In this document: piece by piece, positions 8,739-17,321 of the stretch
Position numbering within the stretch: position 1 is the first letter of the stretch
Layout of the letters: each line of letters opens with the position of its first letter
The notes under the pieces: generated by a model
What the model was told of the DNA's origin: nothing
Databases searched by the model: none
Seen by the model: only the letters and a program-made list of their open reading frames with translations
From: Bacteroidaceae bacterium
GTDB taxonomy: Bacteria; Bacteroidota; Bacteroidia; Bacteroidales; Bacteroidaceae
Length of the DNA stretch: 64,000 bases
Direction: 5' to 3'
Assembly: GCA_902362595.1 (NCBI GenBank)
Contig: CABIXF010000001.1
Location: forward strand, 1 to 64,000
Made by a program: the position numbers and the translations under genes

Positions 8739-10220
8739 TTATCTTCTTAATCGTGCTACGGGAATGTTCAGTTGCTGACGGTACTTGGCTACGGTACGCC
8801 GGGCAATGGGGTAGCCTTTTTCTTTCAGCATGTCGGCCAGTTCGTCGTCGGTGTAGGGCTTTTCCTTGTTTTCGCTGTCCACACATTCTTTCAGGATGCG
8901 CTTGATTTCGCGGACGGAAAGCTCTTCCCCGTTCTCGGTGGTATAGCCGTCGCTGAAGAAGAATTTCAGCGGATAGATGCCGTAGTTGGTCTGCACGTAC
9001 TTGCTGTTGCTCACACGTGAAATTGTGGAGATGTCCAGCTTGGTACGTTCGGCCACGTCTTTCAGAATCATCGGGCGGAGCAAGGATTCGTCGCCTTCCT
9101 CAAAGAATGGACGTTGCAGGTCGATGATGGCTTGCATGGTGCTGAGTAAGGTTTGCTGGCGTTGCTTCACCGCGTTGATGAATCCCTGTGCGGCGTCTAC
9201 TTTCTGCTTGAGGAACATCAGAGCATCTTTCGATTCCTTGCTCTGGTTCTGCTTGTTGCGGGTATGTTCGTCGAGCAGTTCCGTAAATTCCCGGCTCAGC
9301 CGCAGTTCCGGCACGTTCCGGTTGTTGAGGCTCAGGTGGATGGTGCCGTCGTCTTCCGTCTCCACCAGGAAGTCGGGGATAATCTGTTGCAGGTTTTTCC
9401 CGATGGCTTCTCCCATGGAGCTGCCCGGACGCGGGTTCAGCTTGGTTAGTTCAGCCGTAGCCGCATTATATTGTTCTTCAGTAATATTCAGTTTCTGAAT
9501 GATTTTCTCTTTGTTCTTGCGTGTGAAGTCGTCACAGCATTTTCCGATGATGTCCAGCTCAATCTGTTTCAGGGGGGAGTCTTCTTTCCGGCGAATCTGG
9601 ATGAGCAGGCATTCCTGCAGGCTTCTGGCGCCGATGCCGGCGGGGTCGAAGTCTTGGATGATGGAAAGCACGTGCTCCAGTTGCTCGGCAGTGGTGTAGA
9701 TGCCCTGGTAGATGGCCAGTTCATCGAGCAAGGTGTCGGTCGATTTGCGGAGCAGACCATCGTCATCGAGCGAGCCGATGAGGTATTCTCCCAGCTGTTT
9801 CTCTTCCGGCGTGAGGTGCTGCATGTCGAGCTGCTCTTTCAACGTTTCGTAGAAAGACACGTTGTCCGAAAACGGAATGTCTTCTGCCTGGTCTTCTTTC
9901 GAGCGGTTGTTTTCCTGCAGTTTATAGTCAGGGATATCGTCTTCCGTGCGGTAATCGCCCAGCGAGATATCCTCTCCCGTGTCGGTATTCGGTTCTCCGT
10001 CCTCGTCGGTGGTGTTGTAATCCTCGTTGAGGTCATCGGAAGTGTCGGGCGTTTCTTTCCCTTCTTCCAGTGCCGGATTGTCCAGCAACTCTGCGTGAAT
10101 CCGTTCTTCCAACTCCAGCGTAGGGAGTTCCAACAACTTGACAGCCAGTATCTGTTGCGGAGACAGGGTCTGTACCTGCTGTTGCGCTTGTGTTTGTACT
10201 TGACGTGAACTTTGTACCAT
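8739..10220 (-). CDS. rpoN: RNA polymerase sigma-54 factor
   Basis: This 493-residue protein has all three sigma-54 regions. There is a glutamine- and leucine-rich activator-interaction segment at the N-terminus (QAQQQVQTLSPQQILAVKLL), a long acidic linker (about residues 50-110), the core-binding domain and the DNA-binding domain ending in the RpoN box ARRTVAKYR. It directs transcription that needs AAA+ enhancer-binding activators. It heads a tight gene run with the PAP2-like gene, gcvH, purE and ispG, so a global sigma factor is cotranscribed with metabolic genes. Confidence 0.97.
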   Translation of the reverse strand: MVQSSRQVQTQAQQQVQTLSPQQILAVKLLELPTLELEERIHAELLDNPALEEGKETPDTSDDLNEDYNTTDEDGEPNTDTGEDISLGDYRTEDDIPDYKLQENNRSKEDQAEDIPFSDNVSFYETLKEQLDMQHLTPEEKQLGEYLIGSLDDDGLLRKSTDTLLDELAIYQGIYTTAEQLEHVLSIIQDFDPAGIGARSLQECLLIQIRRKEDSPLKQIELDIIGKCCDDFTRKNKEKIIQKLNITEEQYNAATAELTKLNPRPGSSMGEAIGKNLQQIIPDFLVETEDDGTIHLSLNNRNVPELRLSREFTELLDEHTRNKQNQSKESKDALMFLKQKVDAAQGFINAVKQRQQTLLSTMQAIIDLQRPFFEEGDESLLRPMILKDVAERTKLDISTISRVSNSKYVQTNYGIYPLKFFFSDGYTTENGEELSVREIKRILKECVDSENKEKPYTDDELADMLKEKGYPIARRTVAKYRQQLNIPVARLRR

Positions 10221-10249
10221 TTTTCTATTTAAATCTAATGAACTGCGTG

Positions 10250-10283
10250 CAAAAATAATAATTTAAATGAACAACACAGCAAA
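10250..10283 (-). promoter_or_regulatory. Candidate promoter of the rpoN-ispG operon
   Basis: Read on the minus strand, TTTG (10283-10280) is followed after 22 bases by TATTTTTG (10257-10250), matching the Bacteroidales -33/-7 pattern with slightly long spacing. The inferred start is about 20-25 bases before the rpoN ATG. Confidence 0.55.
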
Positions 10284-10294
10284 AGGAAAATTTT

Positions 10295-11959
10295 TTAATA
10301 CTGGAAGCTGCTGCCTCCCAGGAACTCTCTCAACAGGGAAGTGGGCGGAAGTTCCTTATCCTGTACCGATACGAAATAGTTCAGGAACCGTAGCAGGCGG
10401 TAGGCTTCGGAGTATTCCGGACAGCGGTTAGGCACCTTCCGTAAGACAGGTTCCACATAGTCTTTCAGTACGGCCAGTTCGAAAAGCAGGGCCGAGTTGA
10501 ACATGGCGTCGGCATTTTCCTGATAGGGGAATATCCATTTCTCTTCTCCGGCTCTTACACTTGGCCAGCGGGCGATGGTCTCTTCTGCCGAGTAGTTACG
10601 GTACTTGTAGTCGCGGATGATGCGCCGCAGCAACCGGTTGTCGGTGGTCGGAATGTAGTTGTGGTTGTCGAGCAGGATGGTGGTCAGGGCCGATACGTAG
10701 ATTTTGTATTTATTCTCTGCCGGAATGTGCGAGGTCAGGGCCGGGTTCAAGGCATGAATACCTTCAATCACCAGAATGGTATGTTCGTCTATCCGGAGCT
10801 TCTTGCCGCTCATCTCCCGTTTGCCGGTCGTGAAGTTGTAACGGGGCAATTCCACCTCCTCTTCGTGGAGCAAGGCGGTGAGCTGTTTCTCAAAGAAAGG
10901 CAGGTCTACGGCATGGAGGGATTCAAAGTCGTGCTTCCCGTTCTCGTCCAGCGGAGTATCTTCACGGTTCACAAAATAGTCGTCCAGTGAGATGGGGTAG
11001 GGCTTGAGGCTGTTGGTCATGAGCTGAATGCTCAACCGCTTACTGAAGGTAGTCTTCCCGGAAGAGGATGGTCCGGAAATCAATACCAGTTTCACCCGTT
11101 TGCCGTCTTGGTTGCGGTGGGTGATTTCATCGGCTATCTGTGCGATTTTCTTTTCCTGCAAAGCTTCCGACACGTTAATCAGGTCGGTGGCATGCCCCTC
11201 GTTGCAAGCCACGTTTAAATCACCTACCGTACTGATGCCTAAAATCTGGTTCCAGCGGTGATATTCCTGAAAGACTTCCAGCATCTTTTCCTGTTTCACC
11301 ACCTCTTCCAGCTTGGTCGGGTTGGCACGATTGGGAATTCGCAGCAGCAGTCCGTCATAGTATTTCACGATGTCGAACAGCCGGATGTATCCGGTGCTGG
11401 GGACCAGACTGCTGTAGTAACAATCCACGGTATCCCCCAGACGGTAGTAGTAAGAGTAGAGCTGCCCGTAGGTGTCGAGCAGACGGGCTTTGTCTCCCAT
11501 GCCCCGTTCTTCAAACAGGCGGACCACTTCGTCGGTGTGACTTTCCGTACGTACGTAGGGAATGTCGGCCGCAATGATTTCCTGCATCTTCTGCTTGATG
11601 CGCTGCACGTCGTCCAGTCCGATGGTGCGGTCGATGTGGAGCTTGCAGAAATAGCCTTTCGAAATGGGGTGCTCCAAGGAAATACTTCCCTGAGGATAAA
11701 GTTCTTCCACTGCTTTGACCAGGATGAAAAACAGCGAACGGACGTAGGTCCGCATGCCCGACGGATTGGTGATGTCCAGAAATTCCACGTCTTTGTTGTA
11801 GTACACCCGGAAGTCGAGACTTTCTACTTTGTTGTTGACTTTGGCACTGACCGGACCGTAAGGCATGGACAGATTAAAACCGTTATAAATATCCAAAAGT
11901 GAGCATCCCTCAGGGAAATCTTTTGTTAAATTATTATTTTTGCAATATATTTGTAGCAT
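10295..11959 (-). CDS. Uridine kinase-like nucleoside kinase with N-terminal TGS/ThrRS-like domain
   Basis: The 554-residue protein has two parts. Residues about 1-250 resemble the TGS and second additional domain of threonyl-tRNA synthetase, and residues about 280-500 form a uridine kinase-like P-loop domain (LISGPSSSGKTTFSKRL). LDDYF and RYNFTTGKR follow, as in uridine/phosphoribulokinase-type enzymes. This fusion is common in Bacteroidetes and Firmicutes and is annotated as nucleoside kinase, probably phosphorylating uridine or cytidine. The promoter of the divergent Na/Pi cotransporter gene overlaps its start codon region. rpoN follows 74 bases downstream with its own promoter. Confidence 0.9.
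   Translation of the reverse strand: MLQIYCKNNNLTKDFPEGCSLLDIYNGFNLSMPYGPVSAKVNNKVESLDFRVYYNKDVEFLDITNPSGMRTYVRSLFFILVKAVEELYPQGSISLEHPISKGYFCKLHIDRTIGLDDVQRIKQKMQEIIAADIPYVRTESHTDEVVRLFEERGMGDKARLLDTYGQLYSYYYRLGDTVDCYYSSLVPSTGYIRLFDIVKYYDGLLLRIPNRANPTKLEEVVKQEKMLEVFQEYHRWNQILGISTVGDLNVACNEGHATDLINVSEALQEKKIAQIADEITHRNQDGKRVKLVLISGPSSSGKTTFSKRLSIQLMTNSLKPYPISLDDYFVNREDTPLDENGKHDFESLHAVDLPFFEKQLTALLHEEEVELPRYNFTTGKREMSGKKLRIDEHTILVIEGIHALNPALTSHIPAENKYKIYVSALTTILLDNHNYIPTTDNRLLRRIIRDYKYRNYSAEETIARWPSVRAGEEKWIFPYQENADAMFNSALLFELAVLKDYVEPVLRKVPNRCPEYSEAYRLLRFLNYFVSVQDKELPPTSLLREFLGGSSFQY
11922..11953 (+). promoter_or_regulatory. Promoter of the Na/Pi cotransporter gene
   Basis: TTTG at 11922-11925, a 20-base spacer and TATATTTG at 11946-11953 form a textbook Bacteroidales promoter. 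Transcription would start near 11960. The element lies inside the first codons of the divergent nucleoside kinase gene. Confidence 0.75.
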
Positions 11960-12049
11960 AAATGTAATATGTGTTACTAACCTTGTGAATAGGCAGTTAA
12001 TTTACTCATTAAACAATTAAAAGCCTCTTTCCTATTTAACTAATTACAA

Positions 12050-13744
12050 ATGGAATATTCTTTTTATGATTTTTTAGCGCTTCTCGGCTCGTTGGCGCTC
12101 TTCCTTTATGGAATGAAAATCATGAGTGAGGGACTTCAGAAGTTTGCGGGCGACCGACTTCGTAGTATTTTAACCGCAATGACTACGAACCGTGTCACTG
12201 GAGTTCTGACCGGAATGCTGATCACTGCCTTGATTCAGTCGTCGTCTGCCACTACCGTGATGGTGGTCAGTTTCGTAAACGCCGGTTTGTTGACACTCTC
12301 TCAGTCTATCGGGGTGATTATGGGAGCCAATATCGGAACCACCGTGACAGCGTGGATTATTTCGGCTCTCGGCTTTAAGGTAGACATTTCCGCTTTCTCC
12401 CTGCCGCTTCTGGCCATCGGTATTCCTTTACTTTTTTCGCAGAAAAGTACCCGCAAATCTATCGGGGAATTTATCTTCGGTTTCGCTTTCTTGTTCATGG
12501 GCTTGAACTTGCTGAAGACCAATGCACCCGACTTGAGTCAGAATCCGGACATGCTGGCCTTTGTGCAGAACTATACGGATATGGGATTCCTTTCCGTGCT
12601 GTTGTTTGTCTTCATCGGTACGATATTGACCATGATTGTGCAGGCTTCGGCGGCTACGATGGCGATTACGTTGATTATGTGTGCCAACGGCTGGATTAGT
12701 TTTGAGCTGGGAGCGGCCTTGGTGCTGGGTGAAAACATCGGAACCACGATTACGGCCAACCTGGCGGCCCTGACGGCCAATACGCAGGCGCGGCGGGCGG
12801 CTATGGCGCACTTGATGTTCAACGTGTTTGGGGTTATCTGGGTATTGATTTTGTTCAAGCCTTTCCTGGCGATGGTAGACTGGATTATTTCCGATTTCAT
12901 GAATGTGAGTGAGGCGGACGGAGTGGCTGTTTCCTTCAAACTCTCGGCTTTCCATACTTGTTTCAATGTGTGCAACGTCTTGATTCTGATATGGTTCGTA
13001 CACTTCATTGAAAAGACGGTGTGCAAGATTATCCCGCAGAAGGAACAGGAGGAAGAATATCGCTTGCAGTTCATCACCGGCGGTATGCTTTCTACGGCAG
13101 AATTGTCCATCTTGCAGGCCCGGAAAGAAATCAACTTGTTTGCCGAACGTATCCAGCGCATGTTCCGCATGGTGCGCGATTTGCTTCATACCGAGAATGA
13201 GAATGATTTCAACAAGCTGTTCAGCCGGGTGGAGAAATACGAAAACATCAGTGACAACATGGAACTGGAGATAGCCAACTACCTGACACAAGTGTCCGAA
13301 GGCCGTTTGAGTTCGGAAAGTAAACTGCAAATCCGGGGAATGCTCCGTGAGGTGACAGAGATAGAAAGCATCGGTGACAGCTGTTACAACTTGGCCCGCA
13401 CGATTAACCGGAAGCGCCGGGGGAACGAAGATTTCACGAAAGCACAATATGAGCACATCGCGCAGATGTTCCAGCTGACGGACAATGCCTTGATACAGAT
13501 GCTGGATTTGGTGAGAGATACCCATCAGCAGGTGGATGTGAACAAGTCGTTCAACATTGAGACGGAAATCAATAACTATCGGAACCAGTTGAAGAACCAG
13601 AATGTGATTGATGTCAACGAAAAGAAATACGATTACCAGATGGGGGTACACTATATGGATATTATTGCCGAATGTGAGAAACTGGGCGACTATGTGGTGA
13701 ATGTGGTAGAGGCCCATCGGGACGTGAAGGAAAAGAAGGCTTGA
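12050..13744 (+). CDS. Na/Pi cotransporter family protein with C-terminal PhoU-like domain
   Basis: The first 320 residues contain two inverted Na/Pi-cotransporter repeats with the QSSSATTVMVVSFVNAG and QASAATMAITLIM signatures and GANIGTT/GENIGTT loops. After about residue 340 a cytosolic helical PhoU-like region follows (ESIGDSCYNLARTI, ECEKLGDYVVNVVEAH). The 564-residue length is typical of the NptA/YjbB group. It probably moves phosphate across the inner membrane, with the PhoU part regulating flux; direction is not known. The gene stands alone and ends at a terminator shared with the convergent GH110 gene. Confidence 0.93.
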   Translation: MEYSFYDFLALLGSLALFLYGMKIMSEGLQKFAGDRLRSILTAMTTNRVTGVLTGMLITALIQSSSATTVMVVSFVNAGLLTLSQSIGVIMGANIGTTVTAWIISALGFKVDISAFSLPLLAIGIPLLFSQKSTRKSIGEFIFGFAFLFMGLNLLKTNAPDLSQNPDMLAFVQNYTDMGFLSVLLFVFIGTILTMIVQASAATMAITLIMCANGWISFELGAALVLGENIGTTITANLAALTANTQARRAAMAHLMFNVFGVIWVLILFKPFLAMVDWIISDFMNVSEADGVAVSFKLSAFHTCFNVCNVLILIWFVHFIEKTVCKIIPQKEQEEEYRLQFITGGMLSTAELSILQARKEINLFAERIQRMFRMVRDLLHTENENDFNKLFSRVEKYENISDNMELEIANYLTQVSEGRLSSESKLQIRGMLREVTEIESIGDSCYNLARTINRKRRGNEDFTKAQYEHIAQMFQLTDNALIQMLDLVRDTHQQVDVNKSFNIETEINNYRNQLKNQNVIDVNEKKYDYQMGVHYMDIIAECEKLGDYVVNVVEAHRDVKEKKA

Positions 13745-13769
13745 GAAAGAAGCCCGGATATATAAGAAT

Positions 13770-13812
13770 CTCATCCCCGCTACAGACGGTATACGTCGGT
13801 GGCGGGGATGAG
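13770..13812. terminator. Terminator between the Na/Pi cotransporter and GH110 genes
   Basis: An 11-base perfect stem (ctcatccccgc at 13770-13780 with its complement at 13802-13812) is followed by CTTTTT on the plus strand, right after the cotransporter stop codon. Confidence 0.85.
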
Positions 13813-13825
13813 GCTTTTTAGGGGG

Positions 13826-15604
13826 TTATTCGGCAATTTCCACCCGGTTTACTTTCTCCAACAGGAAGCGGTTCTGGTTCCAGTGGAAAGGCTTGTAGTC
13901 GGTATTGGTGTGGATACGGTTGCGTTTGAAGACCAGTCCGTCTACCGACTTGGCATAGAGAATGGGCAGGTCGAAGGTCTCAAATTCGTTGTCCGTAATC
14001 TGGATGGCTCCCGGTTTTCCTCCGTGGAAATACTTCACCTGATGTGCCAAATCGGGGATTTCCGGATAAATGGAAATCACGGCATTGGTAAACTGGAACA
14101 TGTTGGTCAGGGCGTTCACAAACCGGTTGTGACGGATAATTACTTCGCGGCAGGCTCCTGTCTCATACCAGCCGTTGCAATCGCCGCACAGCAGGATCGC
14201 GGTTCCAGAGCTATGGTCAAATAGATTGTGTTCCACCACAGTCTTTCGGGGCGTGCTGAACAGAGAACCTCTGGCACGGTTGTTCCGGATGGTGTTGTGG
14301 GCAAAATACACTTCGGGTGTCCAGGTCAGGTTCTCAATGCCAAAGGCTTCCTGGTCGTTCAGTTCCTCGGGCAATGGTTGCTGGAAACGGATACGGAACT
14401 CCTTGGCGCCATGAGCGGTCGGCTGGTCCTGCGCCGTGATACTTTCGATGCGGTTGGTTCCGTCCAGCAGTTCCATGGTTTGTGAACGGATGAACTGTAC
14501 TTCGTCGCCGGCAAATCCCCAGTCGAATCCCCAGGCTTGTTCGTGCATATAGCGTGCCAGAAGCGTGTGGTCGTCCACTCGTTTTGTCACTTTCAGGTAA
14601 GTGCCATGCACGTTGATGGCATCGTCCATCATCCCTTCATATACTCCGTTCACCGATACGATTTCGCCTTTGCATTGCGAGAAATGAGTAGCGTCGGCCT
14701 GTGTCGTAAAATAGCGCGGGTCATTGTCCCCTTTCAGACAGACACTGAAACCGTCCATGTAGATACTGTCGCAAAGCTGTGCCAGCAGCCCCATGCCCTG
14801 TGCGTAGTGCACCTGGATATTTTTCAGGGTGGTGTGCGTGTTATGCGACAAGAAGATGCCCGGAGTAGGGCGGTCCCAGGAACGCATGGCTACCACCGTA
14901 CCTTCGGGAAGTCGCTTGTCCTTCCATCGGGGCGCATACACCAGTCCCTCGCCCGCCTTGACGCAACCTTTGGTGGGGCAGCCTATGTCGCTGGTATTAT
15001 ATACAATGTGGTGGTTTTTCGCTTCAAAGGCGATGCCCGACATCGGGCGCAAGGTCCATCCGTCACCGTAAGTCTCAAAGATGGAGTCTTTGGTTAGGCG
15101 GTATTTCACCCACGAAGCGGGGCGGAAGGTGATGCCTTTGTCGCCTTCATTTTTCACAATCTGTACCTGGGCAATGTGCGGGTTTTCAAAATCGATGCTG
15201 AAGTCTTTCAACGTACAGTTTGTGCTGCGTAGCAAGGAAAGCGGAATCATCTGTCCGTGGAAGATAAATTTTGCTCCGTTTCCTTCCAGTGTGACGGATT
15301 GCAGGTCTTCCAGTGCCAGGCCCACCTTCTTGGGGTTGGTTTGGTCGTGGTTGGAAATATAATATGTGCGTTCTGCCGCTTCTTCTGGATAGAAGTGATA
15401 CGTTCCACTTTGGAAGCGTAATATCAGTGTCTCGCCTTTCTTGGCCTCTTTTTTGATTTTTGCCAACGCTCTTTCCATGCGGGCCGCCATGTTGCTTTTC
15501 TTCCCGGGAGTAATGCCGAACCGGGCCATGTTATACACTTGCTGGGCAGATAGGGGCAGGCAGAGGGCCGTGGCCAGCAGCAGGCATCCTAGTTTTATTC
15601 TCAT
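13826..15604 (-). CDS. GH110 alpha-1,3-galactosidase, exported
   Basis: The 592-residue product has a signal peptide ending LSAQ (about residue 21) and a right-handed parallel beta-helix of the GH110 type. Family segments include GMMDDAINVHGTY, whose paired Asp residues are likely in the active site, and a C-terminal stretch VIIRHNRFVNALTNMFQFT. GH110 enzymes remove terminal alpha-1,3-linked galactose, as in blood group B or the linear alpha-Gal epitope; the linear-acting B subgroup is plausible but cannot be fixed by eye. The gene is not in a PUL: it sits between a transporter and the FKBP operon. Confidence 0.88.
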   Translation of the reverse strand: MRIKLGCLLLATALCLPLSAQQVYNMARFGITPGKKSNMAARMERALAKIKKEAKKGETLILRFQSGTYHFYPEEAAERTYYISNHDQTNPKKVGLALEDLQSVTLEGNGAKFIFHGQMIPLSLLRSTNCTLKDFSIDFENPHIAQVQIVKNEGDKGITFRPASWVKYRLTKDSIFETYGDGWTLRPMSGIAFEAKNHHIVYNTSDIGCPTKGCVKAGEGLVYAPRWKDKRLPEGTVVAMRSWDRPTPGIFLSHNTHTTLKNIQVHYAQGMGLLAQLCDSIYMDGFSVCLKGDNDPRYFTTQADATHFSQCKGEIVSVNGVYEGMMDDAINVHGTYLKVTKRVDDHTLLARYMHEQAWGFDWGFAGDEVQFIRSQTMELLDGTNRIESITAQDQPTAHGAKEFRIRFQQPLPEELNDQEAFGIENLTWTPEVYFAHNTIRNNRARGSLFSTPRKTVVEHNLFDHSSGTAILLCGDCNGWYETGACREVIIRHNRFVNALTNMFQFTNAVISIYPEIPDLAHQVKYFHGGKPGAIQITDNEFETFDLPILYAKSVDGLVFKRNRIHTNTDYKPFHWNQNRFLLEKVNRVEIAE

Positions 15605-15657
15605 AGTCGTAATGATTTTAAGGTAAGATTTGTTTTTATAGGAAGTCTTTTATAAGA

Positions 15658-15702
15658 AATCCCCCGCTTCATCTCATTGTAAGACAAAGCGAGGGATTCA
15701 GA
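15658..15702 (-). terminator. Terminator of the FKBP operon
   Basis: An 11-base stem with one G-T pair joins atcccccgctt (about 15659-15669) to aagcgagggat (about 15688-15698). On the minus strand it is followed by a T-rich stretch and lies just after the FKBP lipoprotein stop codon. Confidence 0.7.
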
Positions 15703-15722
15703 TTCAGTATATCTTTTTGAGA

Positions 15723-16577
15723 TTATTTCTCGATGTCTACCAGTTCAACTTCGAAAATCAGGGTAGAGAACGGTTTGATCTTGCCAGCTTCCTGTGCACC
15801 GTATCCCAGTTCCTGCGGAATGTACAATTCCCATTTAGAACCTACCGGCATCATTTTCAGTGCTTCTGTCCATCCTGGAATGACACGGTTAACAGCCAAT
15901 GTGATAGGTTCTTTAGAACTATCGAACTCAGTACCGTCAATCATGGTTCCTTTGTAATTCACTTTTACGCGTGAAGTATCGGCTGGAATGGCACCTGTAC
16001 CTTTGGTGATAATTTTATACTGCAAACCGCTGGCTGTAGTCTGAATACCTTCTTTTGTTTTGTTCTTAGCCAGGAATTCTTCGTTCTGTTTTTTGTAGTC
16101 TGCATATTTAGCTTCCAAAGCTTTTGATTTGATCAATTCAGCTTTCAGACGTACGTATGTAGCAGCAGAATCTACAGGAACCAAGCCTTGTTTCTTTACG
16201 GTAGCAATAAATCCAGCCAGGAAATTTTCCTTGCTCAGTGACTGGGTAGAGTCCTGTCCGAAAATCTGACGGTTATTGTAGTCAAACATGTCACCGCTGA
16301 TTTGCTGGCCAATCTGCATACCTGCCAGGTAAGCTTTCTGTTTGGCATCAGTTTCCTTGCAGCCTTGTTCCAGACCTTTGATGAAGTCGGCTACGTATGC
16401 TGAGTCAACACCCAGACGACCTTGTACATATTCCATTAAACCCTGAGTGTTGGTTACACCCATCATATAAGACAAAGAATCTACGTCGCTCTTCAGGTTT
16501 GCTTTCGGGCCCTGTGCTGTACATGATGCCAGGCTGGCTGCAGCGGCAAGCATCATAAAAAATGTACCTTTTTTCAT
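15723..16577 (-). CDS. FKBP-type peptidyl-prolyl isomerase lipoprotein (FkpA-like)
   Basis: The 284-residue protein begins with a lipoprotein signal peptide (LASC, Cys about 19). It has an FKBP N-terminal helical dimerisation region (about 30-175) and a C-terminal FKBP domain with VKVNYKGTMIDGTEFDSS, VIPGWTEALKMMPVGSKWELYIP and LIFEVELVDI. It should catalyse proline isomerisation and chaperone folding in the periplasm, anchored to a membrane. It follows a second FKBP gene by 12 bases, so the pair is one operon of a soluble and a lipid-anchored isomerase. Confidence 0.93.
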   Translation of the reverse strand: MKKGTFFMMLAAAASLASCTAQGPKANLKSDVDSLSYMMGVTNTQGLMEYVQGRLGVDSAYVADFIKGLEQGCKETDAKQKAYLAGMQIGQQISGDMFDYNNRQIFGQDSTQSLSKENFLAGFIATVKKQGLVPVDSAATYVRLKAELIKSKALEAKYADYKKQNEEFLAKNKTKEGIQTTASGLQYKIITKGTGAIPADTSRVKVNYKGTMIDGTEFDSSKEPITLAVNRVIPGWTEALKMMPVGSKWELYIPQELGYGAQEAGKIKPFSTLIFEVELVDIEK

Positions 16578-16589
16578 TTGCTTCGTTAT

Positions 16590-17174
16590 TTATAATACTT
16601 CAATTAATTCTACTTCAAAAATCAGGGTGCTGTGAGGCGGAATCATTTCGCCGGCTCCTTGTGCACCGTAAGCCAGTTCCGACGGGATATAGAGTTTCCA
16701 CTTGGCACCTTCCGACATTAGCTGCAATGCTTCTACCCAACCTTTGATGACCTGGTTTACACCGAATACGGCCGGTTCACCACGTTTGATGGAGCTGTCG
16801 AACAGCGTTCCGTCAATCAGCGTACCTTCGTAGTGACAGCGTACGCGGTCGGTAGCTTTCGGCTTCTTGCCGTTGCCTTCCTTGATTACTTCATACTGCA
16901 ATCCGCTAGGCAGGGTGACTACATTCGGGTTTTTCTTGTTTTCTTCCAGGAATGCTTTTCCTTTTGCTATGTTTTCTGCGTTGGTCTTCTCTTCCAGTTC
17001 CATGAAGAATTTGTTCACGATTTCACGTGCTTCTGTATGAGAGATAGCAGTCTGATTTCCTTCCAATACGTCTTTGATAGCCTGTGCGAAGTCATTTACA
17101 TCGATGGAGCGAGCGCCCATGCTGAACAGGTTTTGGCCAATCCCCAGACCAATGGCGTAACTAAATTTATCCAT
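16590..17174 (-). CDS. FKBP-type peptidyl-prolyl isomerase (FklB-like)
   Basis: The 194-residue protein has no obvious signal peptide. It starts MDKFSYAIGLGIGQNL (FKBP_N region) and has a C-terminal FKBP domain with VRCHYEGTLIDGTLFDSS, VIKGWVEALQLMSEGAKWKLYIP and LIFEVELIEVL. It closely parallels the downstream lipoprotein FKBP and is probably the product of an old duplication. It is likely cytoplasmic and acts in protein folding. It is the first gene of the pair. Confidence 0.93.
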   Translation of the reverse strand: MDKFSYAIGLGIGQNLFSMGARSIDVNDFAQAIKDVLEGNQTAISHTEAREIVNKFFMELEEKTNAENIAKGKAFLEENKKNPNVVTLPSGLQYEVIKEGNGKKPKATDRVRCHYEGTLIDGTLFDSSIKRGEPAVFGVNQVIKGWVEALQLMSEGAKWKLYIPSELAYGAQGAGEMIPPHSTLIFEVELIEVL

Positions 17175-17211
17175 AAATAAATCTTGTATTAAAATGTGAA
17201 TTAACGGGGAG

Positions 17212-17219
17212 CAAAGGTA
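17212..17219 (-). promoter_or_regulatory. -7 element of the FKBP operon
   Basis: TACCTTTG on the minus strand lies 37 bases before the fklB-like start codon. No -33 TTTG at the usual distance was seen. Confidence 0.5.
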
Positions 17220-17263
17220 TCTTTTTTCTGTGAATATGAGGAATTTTGATTGATAAATTTTCT

Positions 17264-17271
17264 TATTTTTG
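17264..17271 (+). promoter_or_regulatory. -7 element of the sir2 gene
   Basis: TATTTTTG fits TAnnTTTG. A TTTTG lies upstream at about 17244-17248, but its 15-base spacing is short. An inferred start near 17278 gives a leader of about 44 bases to the ATG at 17322. Confidence 0.5.
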
Positions 17272-17321
17272 GCGAGTGAACACGTTTCTAAATCATGTAT
17301 CTAAAAAAGGAGGAGAAGAAT

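Noticed and set aside
12428..13774. 448-codon minus-strand ORF opposite the Na/Pi cotransporter
   Set aside because: Histidine- and glutamine-rich shadow of the real gene; it also crosses the terminator region.
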